A stretch of DNA of 64,000 nt from Solirubrobacterales bacterium (GCA_019240115.1 JAFAYV010000017.1:19430-83429), one strand, 5' to 3'. Positions 1 through 7,689 are shown, counted from the stretch's first letter. Notes: generated from the letters alone by a model not told the origin. Translations and numbers: made by a program.

Positions 1-297
1 CTCACCGAGCGGCTCCACCACCTCGTCGAGCAGGGAGTTCTCGAGCGGAGGCCCTACGACCGCCGACCGCGCCACGAGTACCTACTGACCGACCAGGGCA
101 CGGAGCTCGTCGACATGCTGATGGTGATGGTGGGCTGGGCCGACAAATGGCTCGCCGGCGACGCCGGCCCCCCGGTCCTCTACCGCCACCACGCGTGCGG
201 CGAGATCAGCCGCGTCGACCTTCGCTGCGCACACTGCGGAGAGCCGATGCACGCCAGCGACGTCGAGCTACTCCCAGGCCCCGGCGCTGCGGTGTGA
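1..297 (+). CDS. HxlR-family winged-helix regulator, 3' part
   Basis: This is the C-terminal 98 residues of a transcriptional regulator whose start lies left of the window. The visible part opens in the second half of a winged helix (LTERLHHLVEQGVLERRPY, then a wing ending HEYLLTDQG), the layout of HxlR regulators. After a short helix (VGWADKWLAG) comes a tail with a Cys pair (HACGEI...CAHCGEPM) that could bind zinc and is common in this family. It should act as a DNA-binding homodimer in the cytoplasm. The target is unknown because the upstream neighbour is outside the window. It lies left of the tRNA-derived repeat at 948, next to a decayed TetR-type gene, so it may be chromosomal flank or part of a further element. 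Confidence 0.8.
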   Translation, partial: LTERLHHLVEQGVLERRPYDRRPRHEYLLTDQGTELVDMLMVMVGWADKWLAGDAGPPVLYRHHACGEISRVDLRCAHCGEPMHASDVELLPGPGAAV

Positions 298-905
298 GCC
301 AGAAGGGCATGGCGGCAACCGGTCCAAGGGTCGCCTGGGTGACTGCGGCGGCGGTGCGGGCGGCGCTGGCGATCGCCTCCTCGGGTGAGAGTCCGCACGG
401 GTCGGTGAGCATGAACAGCGCCTCGGCGCCGACGATGACCGCGAGGTCGCGTTTGAGTTGATCGAGTGTGTCGGCGTCGACGGGCGGGTCGGCGTGGCTG
501 AGGGGCGCGAGCGCGGCGTCGATGAGCGCGAAGCGGCAGCCGGGGCGGTGGTCGGCGACGAGATGCGGGCGGTCATGGTGGCGGCGGTCGTCGAGGGCAC
601 CGCGCTCAGGCCAGGACGTGGCGCATGAGCGCCTCGGCCGCGCGGTCGATGCGCTGGGCCGGGTCGGTAGATGCGCGACCGGCCCAAGCGCGACAGCGGG
701 ATCGGGCCAGGCGTCGCGCGTCGCTTCGCCAAGGAGCGAGACGAGGTCTGGGAAGTAGCGGTACGCCGTCGCCTCCCCGATCGTCTCGAACGAGGCTATA
801 CGGGACATCCCCTGCGGCCTTGACGGCCCGGCGTCCGAGAAGCCCCAGCGCCGCGGGCACCTCTGGAAGGTTGGTAGCCCACGTCCGCTTCGACCAACTC
901 CTTGT
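295..905 (-). pseudogene. TetR-family regulator, frameshifted remnant
   Basis: No single frame encodes a complete protein, but pieces of a TetR regulator can be read in order across frames. The end of the helix-turn-helix with its typical GEATAYRYFPDLVSLLGEA lies near 720-780. A short stretch DPAQRIDRAAEALMRHVLA in another frame lies near 610-665. The C-terminal ligand-domain helices (GCRFALIDAALAPL, then VGAEALFMLTDPCGLSPEEA) lie at about 350-540. At least two frame changes are therefore needed, and the N-terminal helices are poorly preserved. TetR proteins are dimeric repressors, but this copy should be non-functional. Boundaries are approximate because the original start and stop are not clear. 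It sits just left of the 36-bp tRNA-derived repeat, consistent with decay in an integration hotspot. Confidence 0.7.
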
Positions 906-947
906 GCCACCGTTGCCCGGTCGCCGCCCGACCTTCCGAATCCCCAG

Positions 948-983
948 AGCCGACGCGGGGACTCGAACCCCGGACCCCTTCAT
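948..983 (-). repeat. Copy of tRNA-Thr 3' end (distal attachment-site remnant)
   Basis: These 36 bases are identical to the 3' half of the tRNA-Thr(CGT) gene at 9569-9604 (discriminator, acceptor strand, T arm, variable region and the 3' side of the anticodon stem). Identity stops in the anticodon loop. No 5' half follows, so this is not a tRNA gene. Direct copies of a tRNA 3' end are the usual trace of integration by a tyrosine recombinase. This one would be the outer boundary of the older element. Confidence 0.75.
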
Positions 984-1170
984 ACGATGGCGTGGGTCGA
1001 CGTGGCTCGGTCGCGGGGATTTGCAGACGCCACGGGCGAGTCTGCGCCGTGCGGTGGTCGGCTCGGACCCCGGTTTGGCGACCTGAGGCTTCCGTCAGGC
1101 TTCCATAGCTTCACCCCCGTGCCGGGTCCGAGTTCAGACGCGTCTGTCCGGCGAGACTGCGGGCGCTCGC

Positions 1171-1482
1171 TCAGCAGCCGGCGGCGCGTGCGAGCGCCCG
1201 ACAGATTTCGTCCATCCGCACGGCATCGAGTCTCGTGATCGGCTCGGTCAGGAGTGCTTGCGGCACGGTGCGGAGGTTGTCGAGGCCGACGGCACATTCG
1301 ATCGGCATGCCGTCAGCGGGTCCGATGTGAACTTCGGTGTCGATCCCTCGGGTCGTGCGAGTGACTAGGGCGACGACCACGTTACGCAGCGTTGGGAGAG
1401 CCGCGTCCCGCGTCAGGACGACTACCGGACGGCGACCCTCCTGCTCGAGCTCGAGCCAGACGACCTCGCCACGAGCTACCAC
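1171..1482 (-). CDS. mazF: MazF/PemK-type toxin
   Basis: A 103-residue protein of the MazF/PemK/CcdB-fold family, which are usually sequence-specific endoribonucleases that cleave mRNA and stop growth when freed from the antitoxin. Visible family features are the N-terminal RGEVVWLELEQEGRRPVVVL strand pair, the central strand run VVALVTRTTRG, and the AVGLDNLRTVPQ segment. The length is normal. The start is GTG and overlaps the last codons of the upstream antitoxin gene, the usual order and spacing for such a pair. It appears intact although the neighbouring integrase is broken. The cleavage target cannot be read from the sequence. Confidence 0.85.
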   Translation of the reverse strand: MVARGEVVWLELEQEGRRPVVVLTRDAALPTLRNVVVALVTRTTRGIDTEVHIGPADGMPIECAVGLDNLRTVPQALLTEPITRLDAVRMDEICRALARAAGC

Positions 1483-1667
1483 GGCTCCTCACGGATCGCC
1501 TCGCGCGCGTTCGCGAGCGCCCAGGCGTCCTCAGTCGTCCCTGCCCCCTCGCCCTCGCTCCACTGGAACAGCAGCTCCCGCTCTCGCGTCAGGCGAGCGA
1601 GCGCAGCCTCTGCCTCCACATCGCTCAGCTCATCGACCAGCAGGTGAAGCTTCTCGCGCGTGGTCAT
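1476..1667 (-). CDS. Antitoxin partner of MazF
   Basis: A small acidic protein of about 63 residues if translation starts at the internal ATG (MTTREKLHLLVDEL). A longer version from 1706 adds 13 residues that look non-native. The helix DELSDVEAEAALARLTRERE and the acidic tail are like the short antitoxins paired with MazF in actinobacteria, which wrap around the toxin dimer and often repress their own promoter. The stop codon overlaps the toxin start by 7 bp. No clear DNA-binding fold can be named from the sequence. The call rests mainly on position and size. Confidence 0.7.
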   Translation of the reverse strand: MTTREKLHLLVDELSDVEAEAALARLTRERELLFQWSEGEGAGTTEDAWALANAREAIREEPW

Positions 1668-1889
1668 CGCGCCCTTATGGTATGCGCGCGCGCCAATCGA
1701 GACCATCTACCGGTATCCGCCGGGCGGCTCCTCCGACAGAGGCTTTAGCTCACTGAGCGCAGACCTCTGCTCGGCATCGCGACGCTCGCAATAGACGAGC
1801 GCATCCTCGAACTTGACCCCCCGGTGGTTCCCGCCCCAGCGGGCGAAGCAGTCGAACGTCCTGTCGGTGCATGGGTCGCGTGCGGAGCG

Positions 1890-2523
1890 GAGGTCAAGAG
1901 GATCAAGAAGATGACAGGCGCCCGCATCTCCGAACTGTGCGGCCTCACCTGGGCGGACGTCACCCTCGACGACCTCGACGAGGCCGAGATCACGTTCGGC
2001 TTCCAGGTCGACCGGCACGGCCACCGCCGCCCGACCAAGACCGACGGCTCCGCCCGCACGGTGCCTATCCCCCGCGAGCTCGCGCTGATCCTCGCTCGGC
2101 ACATGAGCGCAACAAACGATTCACGCCAAGAGGCATTCGTGTTCGCCACTTGCACCGGCCGTCCCCTCGGGCAGCGGAACGTCGCCCGGGAGCTTCGCAG
2201 GCACAGCAGCGCGCGACCGGCGATCACGGACAGCCGACGTTCCCGGTCCTCCACCAGGCGGATGCCGCCGGCACCCGATCCCGGCACCGGCCGGTTCGGT
2301 GCCGTCGATGCACTCGTTCCGGCACACCGTCGCCTCGGGGGCGCTGCTCGCGGGCGAGAGCGTGGACGAGGTCGCCTTCTTCCTCGGCCACCGGGACGCG
2401 ACCGTCACGCGTGTCGTCTACATCCGCGAGATCGCCGACGCCCGCCGGCGGCACATGCGCCGCTCAAGGATGACGGCCGAGTTCGGCGGGGCCCTCTGTA
2501 TCGCCCTCGGCGACGAGGCGTAG
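1890..2523 (+). pseudogene. Tyrosine recombinase, C-terminal part, two frameshifts
   Basis: The catalytic domain of a phage-type integrase is readable across three frames. MTGARISELCGLTWADV (catalytic Arg) through VPIPRELALILARH and LGQRNVARELRR lies in one frame. A central stretch AQQRATGDHGQPTFPVLHQA lies in a second. A third carries MHSFRHTVASGALLAG (the H-x-x-R motif) followed by FLGHRDATVTRVVYI (second His and the nucleophilic Tyr), with a stop at 2521-2523. All catalytic residues survive but they are not in one frame, and the N-terminal arm-binding and core-binding domains are missing. This copy should be inactive. It points towards the tRNA-derived repeat at 2641 and probably once mobilised element A. 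Confidence 0.85.
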
Positions 2524-2544
2524 AACATCGCCAATCGCCAGACC

Positions 2545-2580
2545 AAGCGCCCTCGCTCCGAGACTGGAGCGGGGGCGCTT
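2545..2580 (+). terminator. Hairpin terminator after the integrase remnant
   Basis: Two 15-base arms (AAGCGCCCTCGCTCC and its near-perfect complement) surround a 6-base loop, with a single G-T wobble, starting 22 bases after the integrase stop. The following bases (gctgtttc) are only moderately T-rich. The location and strength fit an intrinsic terminator. Confidence 0.6.
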
Positions 2581-2640
2581 GCTGTTTCAACAGGCTTCCA
2601 AATGGCTTCCATCCGCGGCCCCGAAACCCCGAAACCCCAG

Positions 2641-2684
2641 AGCCGACGCCCGGATTCGAACCGGGGACCCCTTCATTACGAGTG
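2641..2684 (-). repeat. Copy of tRNA-Thr 3' end with changed T stem (inner attachment site)
   Basis: These 44 bases match the 3' part of the tRNA-Thr gene (9569-9612), including the CGT anticodon, with five differences. Four of the five fall as two paired changes on opposite strands of the T stem (CC/GG swapped for GG/CC), and the fifth is in the T loop. Base pairing is thus preserved, so the copy derives from a functional tRNA gene of a different lineage rather than from random decay of the local one. It is the likely left end of element B and right end of element A. Confidence 0.75.
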
Positions 2685-2766
2685 GCTCCTTTGCAGGGCA
2701 TTTGCCGCAGCTAAGGGCGTCTTAGTGCAAGTCAGTGCAGTTGGCGCAGGTCAGAATTGCTGCGTT

Positions 2767-2802
2767 CGGGACACGCTGTTTCGGGACACGGTTGGGGACA
2801 CG
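2767..2802 (+). repeat. Three GGGACACG direct repeats at the element's left end
   Basis: The octamer GGGACACG occurs at 2768, 2783 and 2795, about 80-110 bp inside the tRNA-derived repeat. The same GGGACA core recurs on the other side of the element at 9534 and 9545, and in inverse orientation downstream of the integrase gene. This layout resembles arm-type binding sites for a tyrosine recombinase. Confidence 0.5.
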
Positions 2803-2818
2803 TTTCCGCCGCGGCCCA

Positions 2819-3109
2819 TCACGGATCCCGCAGCACGTCGTGCGTCCCGGCTCGCCGCCAGACGATGTGCGGTTCGCCGGGAACCCTCCTCGCCGTACGC
2901 GAACGTGGCGCGGCCGTCGGCCGCAAATGTGATCTCCCAGACGCCGTCAGCTCCCTGGACGCGCTTGATGCGAAGGGCGGAAACTCAGGCGGGTCAGCGC
3001 GCAGCGCCGAGATGAACATGGGCAGCATCGCCAGAAACGCGGCCTGGAGGTCGCGTGACAGCCGACGGAACTCCCGGTCGACCCGGGCCACCGACTCGAA
3101 CGTCGGCAC
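2819..3109 (-). pseudogene. RelE/HigB-like toxin, two frameshifts
   Basis: The N-terminal part reads MPTFESVARVDREFRRLSRD... from a GTG at 3109 and is a normal start for a RelE-like toxin of about 95-100 residues. Near 2974 the frame is lost. The next part (RIKRVQGADGVWEITFAADG, then RATFAYGEEG) continues in another frame. A second shift near 2880 returns to the first frame for EPHIVWRRAGTHDVLRDP and the stop. The three pieces together make a plausible RelE-family ribosome-dependent mRNase, but as it stands the product would be a scrambled protein. The antitoxin gene directly upstream is intact, which is the safe order of decay for such a pair. Confidence 0.7.
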
Positions 3110-3115
3110 CGGCGG

Positions 3116-3355
3116 CTACTCGGCGGCGTCCGCTGCCAGGTCGTCCTCGGTGGCCGCGACCCGCTCCAGGTGGGCGATGAACCCCTCATCGCGAAAGACC
3201 GAGCCCTCCGTCTCCCGCAACACCTCGGACAGCAGCTCGCGCTCAGGCCGCAGCACCAAGGACCCGTCCGCACGGCGCTCGACGAGCTCGTAGGAGCCGC
3301 CGAGCCCGCGCTGCGTCACCGTGATCGTGCTCCTGGCGGGGTCCATCGAATCCAT
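3116..3355 (-). CDS. Small antitoxin-like protein
   Basis: A 79-residue protein (or 76 from the second Met), ending 6 bases before the start of the RelE-like toxin remnant. The N-terminal part ARSTITVTQRGLGGSYEL looks like a short beta structure followed by DGSLVLRPERELL, and the tail is rich in Glu and Asp (HLERVAATEDDLAADAAE). That is how antitoxins of the AbrB/MraZ-like or Phd-like type are often built, but I cannot assign the family. It would bind and neutralise the toxin and probably repress its own promoter. With its toxin broken it may be free to decay, or it may protect against a similar toxin elsewhere. Confidence 0.55.
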   Translation of the reverse strand: MDSMDPARSTITVTQRGLGGSYELVERRADGSLVLRPERELLSEVLRETEGSVFRDEGFIAHLERVAATEDDLAADAAE

Positions 3356-3762
3356 TCTCGCACCATTGTCCGAACGGCCCGAGGCAGCCAGGTTTGCCTC
3401 CCGGGCTCAAGGCGGCAGCCTCTCGGTGAGTGCCTGAAGGGCGACGACGGGGAGGGTGCCCTGCGGTCGCGACGGGCCCTCCCTCCCGCGCGCAGACCAA
3501 GTCTCCCGAGGCGTCGTCGGCAATCGCTCCTTCTAGATCGAAAGCTGGGCTGCGGGTGATGACGCAAGCGCGGCTGTCGTTGACCGCGCTTCCGGGACCA
3601 GACAGGCGACGATCAGGCTGCGGCCATCGATGGTGCTGGGTATGGTGGAGCGGCGTCTTCGGGTTGCTGGTTCGGGGTAGCGCACTCCTCAACTGCAACG
3701 GCCGTGGCGGTTGCGGTCGAGGCTGGCAGCCGTACAGCGAATCTGGGCGGCGGCTGCTGTGG
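3356..3762. other. 407-bp stretch with no recognisable gene
   Basis: Open frames here (both strands) have no domain-like content and shift composition repeatedly. I see no hairpin, repeat or RNA motif. It separates the toxin remnant from the HxlR regulator and may be decayed cargo of the element. Confidence 0.5.
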
Positions 3763-4425
3763 TCAGGTTCGTCGCCGCATGATGGCGAACGCCCGACGGA
3801 TGGCGGCGGCGCGACCGTCGATGCGCGCGTTGCGCTCGCACCGAGCGCCGGCGGGCGTCAGGGCGCCGGCGTCGAGCATGAGCAGTGTCTGAATGTCGCA
3901 CTCGATCGTGACGTCGGCGCTGACCGGCGAGGGCCCAGATCTCGGGATCGCTCGGTCGTGGTCGACGATGATGTGAAACCGCTCGGTACCGACCATGAAG
4001 TCGTAGGTCTCGCGGACGCCGCGGAGGAGCTCAGGCGGAGCGGTGGCGCAGCGCACCAGGGCGAGCAGGACGCCACGGGCGGTGCTCGGGTCCAGGCGTT
4101 CGTCGAGCGGTAGCCCGGCGCCCCACTGGGCGAGGCATACGACCGGTGCGCGCAGCTGTTCGCCCAGGTCGGTGAGGACGTAGACCCGTGCCTCGCCGGG
4201 CGGCGGCAGGGTCATCTTGGCGATGACACCGTCGGCCTCGAGGGATTTGAGGCGGTCCGACAAGCGGTTGGTGCCCATCGCCGGCAGCTCGGCGAGCAGG
4301 TCCTTGAACCGCTTGGGACCCAGCAGCAGCTCGCGGACGATCAGCAGGGTCCAGCGCTCGCCGAGCACGTCTAGCGATCGAGCGACGGGACACATCTGTC
4401 CATAGGTGCGAGTTGCGGACGCCAT
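3763..4425 (-). CDS. HxlR-family regulator with SCP2-like C-terminal domain
   Basis: A 220-residue regulator. Residues about 8-105 form an HxlR winged helix, opening with a conserved Cys (YGQMCPVARSLDVLGERWTL) that in this family can sense redox or electrophiles. The recognition part is GTNRLSDRLKSLEADGVI and the wing is GEARVYVLTDLGEQL. Residues about 115-215 resemble the SCP2-like hydrophobic-ligand domain found in some HxlR proteins (VTIECDIQTLLMLDAGALTP, then an IDG loop). It is transcribed away from the MMPL transporter operon with 146 bp between the starts, so the likely role is ligand-responsive repression of that operon and of itself. It probably acts as a dimer in the cytoplasm. The ligand is unknown. 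Confidence 0.85.
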   Translation of the reverse strand: MASATRTYGQMCPVARSLDVLGERWTLLIVRELLLGPKRFKDLLAELPAMGTNRLSDRLKSLEADGVIAKMTLPPPGEARVYVLTDLGEQLRAPVVCLAQWGAGLPLDERLDPSTARGVLLALVRCATAPPELLRGVRETYDFMVGTERFHIIVDHDRAIPRSGPSPVSADVTIECDIQTLLMLDAGALTPAGARCERNARIDGRAAAIRRAFAIMRRRT

Positions 4426-4448
4426 CGACGAGAACGTTAGTCGTAAAA

Positions 4449-4493
4449 GTTAGCTAAATGACTTGACAGGCTCCAGTATATGATACGTATAGT
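4449..4493 (+). promoter_or_regulatory. Promoter and palindromes upstream of MMPL operon
   Basis: In an AT-rich pocket, a perfect -35 TTGACA lies at 4463-4468 and TATAGT at 4488-4493, with a 19-base spacer (long, but the pocket also offers TATGAT at 4479). Two short palindromes flank it, TTAGCTAA at 4450-4457 and ATACGTAT at 4483-4490. They are candidate operators for the divergent HxlR regulator because one overlaps the -10 region. Confidence 0.5.
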
Positions 4494-4571
4494 CTGCGGT
4501 GCAGCCGGCGGAAGACGCCAGAGCCTTCCGCCGGTGGTCCATACCACCAACGTACGGGGGCCATCCACCGC

Positions 4572-6776
4572 ATGAGCATCGACGCACGCCGTGACCGATC
4601 CGTAGGGCCGGTGGCTCGCGCCGCCATGTGGACGTCGCGACATCGGGGTCGCGTGCTGCTCTGCTGGCTGATGGTTCTCTTGGCGGCGATCGCGCTCTTC
4701 AAGAGCGCCGGCTCGAACTTCTCTAACAGCCTCACGCTTCCCGGCACGCAGTCCCAGGCGGCCGTGAATCTGCTGGGGCACGACTTTCCACAGCAGGCCG
4801 GAGATCAGGACCAGATCGTGTTCGCCACCCCAGACGGGTCGATCAGCGGCCCGGCGGTGACCGCGCAGATCGAACGCACGCTGGCTGACGTGGCGCAGTT
4901 GCCCCACGTCGTCTCCGTGGTCAGCCCCTATTCGGCTCAGGGGTCGCAACAGATCGCCGCCGACCACCGCGTTGCGTTCGCGACCGTGACCTTTGACGAG
5001 CAGGCCCGGTCGCTACCGGTCCCAGCGATGGACCGAGTGATCTCGACCGCGCGGTCAGCGCGCTCACCGTCGCTGGAGGTCGCGCTCGGCGGCCAGGCGA
5101 TTGAGCACGCCCAGAGGCCGTCACTCGGCTCGGCGACCGCGATCGGACTGCTGGCCGCGAGCGTCGTCCTGCTGATCACCTTTGGCTCGTTCATCGCGAT
5201 GGGCCTGCCGATCGTGACCGCCCTGCTCGGCCTCGGTGTCGGCATCAGCCTCGCCGGCCTGGGCTCCCACCTCATCCAGATCCCCGATTTCGCCACCCAG
5301 CTGGCCGCGATGATCGGTCTGGGGGTGGGGATCGACTATGCGCTGTTCATCGTCACCCGCTTCCGCGAGAACCGAGGACGTGGCGACACGGTCGATGCCG
5401 CCGTCACCGTGGCGATGGACACCGCGGGACGCGCCGTCCTGTTCGCCGGAGTGACCGTGATCCTTGCCTTAGGGGGTCAGCTCGTGCTCGGCGTCAGATT
5501 CCTTGACGGCCTCGCGATCGCGTCCGCGCTCGCCGTCCTGACCACGATGCTGGCGGCCCTGACCGCGCTGCCGGCGCTGCTCTCCCGCTTCGGTGAGCGT
5601 GTCAAGCACCGGTCACCGCGGCTGTCGCGCCGGCGCCGCCCGGGCGCGCCGGCATCCGGAGCCTGGCTGCGCTGGTCACGCATCCTCGCCCGGCATCCCT
5701 GGCGAGGGGTGATCGCGGGACTGGCGATCATGGTCGCCCTCGCGGTACCAGCACTGTCGTTGCGGGCCGGTTCAAGCGATGCCGGCAACGACGCCACAAA
5801 CCTGACCACGCGCCACGCCTACGACCTGATCGCCCAGGGCTTCGGCGCCGGGGCCAACGGCCCGCTGTCAGTGGTGGTCAGGCTGCCCCTCGCTCGTGAC
5901 ACCGCCGCCGTGGACCGCGTGACCGGCGCGCTGCGTGGCGCGGGCGATGTCGCGCGGGTCTCCCCGGCGCAGATCAGCCGCGAGGGAACCACCGCGGTCT
6001 TGCAGGCCTATCCACGTTCCTCACCACAAGCCGCGGCCACGACTGACCTCGTCAACCACCTGCGCCACGACGTCCTCCCGCGCGTGCAGCGATCCACGGG
6101 CGCGAGGATCCTGATCGGCGGAGCGAGCGCCTCGGCGATCGACTTCAGCCATGTGCTGTCGAGCAAGCTGCCGCAGTTCATCGGAGTGGTGCTGATTCTG
6201 TCCGCGATCCTCCTCGCGGTGGTGTTCCGGTCGCTGGTCATCCCGATGCAGGCCGCCGCGATGAACCTGCTGTCAATCGGCGCGTCGCTGGGCGTGATCG
6301 TCGCCGTCTTTCAATGGGGGTGGCTCGGCAGTCTGCTCGGCGTCACGCCGGGGCCGATCGAGGCGTTCATCCCCGAGATTCTGTTTGCGATCGTCTTCGG
6401 GCTCTCGATGGACTACGAGGTGTTCATCGTCAGCCGCATCCACGAGGAATGGGTGCGCCGGCGCGACGCTGCGGCGGCGGTCCATCACGGCATGAGCACC
6501 ACCGGGCGCCTGATCACCGCTGCGGCGACCATCATGATCTGCGTCTTCGCGTCCTTCGCGCTGGGCGACAACCGCGACGTCAAGCTGTTCGGCATCAGCC
6601 TGGCCACTGCGGTGTTCCTCGACGCGTTCGTCGTGCGCAGCCTGCTGCTTCCCTCGGTCCTTCAGCTCCTCGGACCGCGCACCTGGTGGATGCCGACCTG
6701 GCTCAGCGAGCACGTGCCGCGGATCTCGATCGATGCGCAGAACCCCGTCCGCATCCCAGCGTTGGAGGAGCGATGA
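4572..6776 (+). CDS. MMPL/RND-superfamily transporter
   Basis: A 734-residue inner-membrane protein of the MMPL type, which exports lipids or drugs using the proton gradient. It has the expected duplicated layout. TM1 is near residues 28-48 (VLLCWLMVLLAAIALF). A periplasmic domain follows to about 185 and a TM bundle spans about 190-355, with the family motif GLGVGIDYALFIVTRFRE. A cytoplasmic loop rich in Arg separates a second TM and periplasmic domain from the second bundle, with the matching motif FGLSMDYEVFIVSRIHEEW near 610-630. Both Asp-Tyr pairs that carry proton coupling in MmpL proteins are present. It heads an operon with two small membrane ORFs, joined by ATGA overlaps. The substrate is not evident. 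A role in efflux controlled by the divergent HxlR regulator is an inference. Confidence 0.9.
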   Translation: MSIDARRDRSVGPVARAAMWTSRHRGRVLLCWLMVLLAAIALFKSAGSNFSNSLTLPGTQSQAAVNLLGHDFPQQAGDQDQIVFATPDGSISGPAVTAQIERTLADVAQLPHVVSVVSPYSAQGSQQIAADHRVAFATVTFDEQARSLPVPAMDRVISTARSARSPSLEVALGGQAIEHAQRPSLGSATAIGLLAASVVLLITFGSFIAMGLPIVTALLGLGVGISLAGLGSHLIQIPDFATQLAAMIGLGVGIDYALFIVTRFRENRGRGDTVDAAVTVAMDTAGRAVLFAGVTVILALGGQLVLGVRFLDGLAIASALAVLTTMLAALTALPALLSRFGERVKHRSPRLSRRRRPGAPASGAWLRWSRILARHPWRGVIAGLAIMVALAVPALSLRAGSSDAGNDATNLTTRHAYDLIAQGFGAGANGPLSVVVRLPLARDTAAVDRVTGALRGAGDVARVSPAQISREGTTAVLQAYPRSSPQAAATTDLVNHLRHDVLPRVQRSTGARILIGGASASAIDFSHVLSSKLPQFIGVVLILSAILLAVVFRSLVIPMQAAAMNLLSIGASLGVIVAVFQWGWLGSLLGVTPGPIEAFIPEILFAIVFGLSMDYEVFIVSRIHEEWVRRRDAAAAVHHGMSTTGRLITAAATIMICVFASFALGDNRDVKLFGISLATAVFLDAFVVRSLLLPSVLQLLGPRTWWMPTWLSEHVPRISIDAQNPVRIPALEER

Positions 6777-6928
6777 ACCAGCAACCATCACCAGCGCTCA
6801 CGGTCGCCGCGCCGGCGAGGAGCACGATCCCGGCGATCGACATGCAGGGCGTGGCGCTCGGCACCCTGGTGGTGGCAATCTCGGCCCAACCGGGTCTCGC
6901 CGCCGCCGAGGACGCGACCGCGGCATGA
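6773..6928 (+). CDS. 51-residue ORF of unknown function in MMPL operon
   Basis: This small ORF starts on the ATGA that ends the MMPL gene and ends on the ATGA that starts the DUF308 gene, so it is placed for translational coupling on both sides. The product has a polar N terminus (MNQQPSPALTVAAPARST), then one moderately hydrophobic segment (IDMQGVALGTLVVAISAQPG) and an acidic end. I recognise no family. It could be a single-span accessory peptide of the transporter, or a relict that survives because it bridges two coupled genes. Confidence 0.5.
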   Translation: MNQQPSPALTVAAPARSTIPAIDMQGVALGTLVVAISAQPGLAAAEDATAA

Positions 6929-7494
6929 GCTCCGCCCTGCGAAACCTCTACCTGTTCCGCGTCGCGTTCTCAATCGTCTGGGTTGCCCTCCTCACCCTAA
7001 CCAGCCCACCGTCTCACCCAGGAACCACGGTGAGCATCCTTGGCGGCCTGCTCCTCGTCGCCTACCCGATCTCCGACGCGGCCGCGACGGTCGTCGACCT
7101 GCGCACCGACACCACCGGACGGCTACGTCTCCCGCAGCGCGTCAATGCCGCCACCAGCGCCGCGGCCGCGATCACGGTCGCCATCGGCGTATCGGTGAGC
7201 CTGGTCACCGCGATGGACATCTTCGGCGTCTGGGCGATCATCAGCGGCGCGATCCAGCTGACAGTCGGGGCCCGTCGCCTCGGGCAGCTCGCCGGCCAGT
7301 GGCCCATGATCATCAGCGGCGCTGGCTCGATCTTCGCCGGAACGACCTTCATCGGCTGGAGCCGCTCTCCCACCTCGGCACTGCACGCCCTCGCGCAGTA
7401 CTCCATCGGCGGAGCCATCTGGTACCTGCTCACAGCCCTCTGGCTCCAGTCAGCCAGGCCCGCAGCACCCACCATCGTGGCCCACGACTCCTGA
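6925..7494 (+). CDS. HdeD/DUF308-like membrane protein
   Basis: A 189-residue protein with about six hydrophobic segments and very short loops. The first is LFRVAFSIVWVALLTL. Later ones are ILGGLLLVAYPISDAAATVV, ITVAIGVSVSLVTAMDIFGV and GAIWYLLTALWL. The repeated small-residue helices with GVWAIISGAIQLTVGARR match the HdeD/DUF308 family of acid-stress and general membrane proteins, whose biochemical role is not settled. It is the third gene of the MMPL operon (ATGA overlap) and is followed by a long non-coding stretch, so the operon probably ends here. Confidence 0.75.
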   Translation: MSSALRNLYLFRVAFSIVWVALLTLTSPPSHPGTTVSILGGLLLVAYPISDAAATVVDLRTDTTGRLRLPQRVNAATSAAAAITVAIGVSVSLVTAMDIFGVWAIISGAIQLTVGARRLGQLAGQWPMIISGAGSIFAGTTFIGWSRSPTSALHALAQYSIGGAIWYLLTALWLQSARPAAPTIVAHDS

Positions 7495-7689
7495 CCATCA
7501 CTCCCTGGTGACCAACAGACAAGCCCGGGCCCAACCCCGCCGGCTCGGTCGAGCCCGCGCGCCCGCGCAATCACACCTGGGAAACGCCCAGCGTGAACGC
7601 GTGAAAAACAAGGCTGCTTTGTCAGACCAGTCCTCGGGCAAGCGGCCGGAATCTGCGCCACCGACGCCGAAATCAAATGCGCCTCACAC

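Larger units (their letters stand above)
948..2684. mobile_element. Remnant integrative element A, tRNA-Thr site
   Basis: The segment between two copies of the tRNA-Thr 3' end holds a toxin/antitoxin pair and a frameshifted tyrosine-recombinase gene ending 117 bp before the inner copy. Its small size and dead integrase suggest an element reduced by deletion, perhaps kept by the addictive toxin module. No cargo beyond the toxin/antitoxin pair is recognisable. Boundaries rest on the repeats alone. Confidence 0.55.

Noticed and set aside
206..910. A 234-residue open frame on the minus strand as an intact regulator gene
   Set aside because: Only parts of it resemble a TetR protein. Matching pieces lie in other frames, so it is a frameshifted remnant rather than one gene.
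948..983. A second tRNA gene
   Set aside because: Only the 3' half is present. The sequence beyond the anticodon stem does not match and no 5' half can pair with it.
1707..1890. A minus-strand frame ending DAEQRSALSELKPLSEEPPGGYR upstream of the antitoxin
   Set aside because: It has no plausible start of its own, extends antisense into the integrase remnant and matches no known family.
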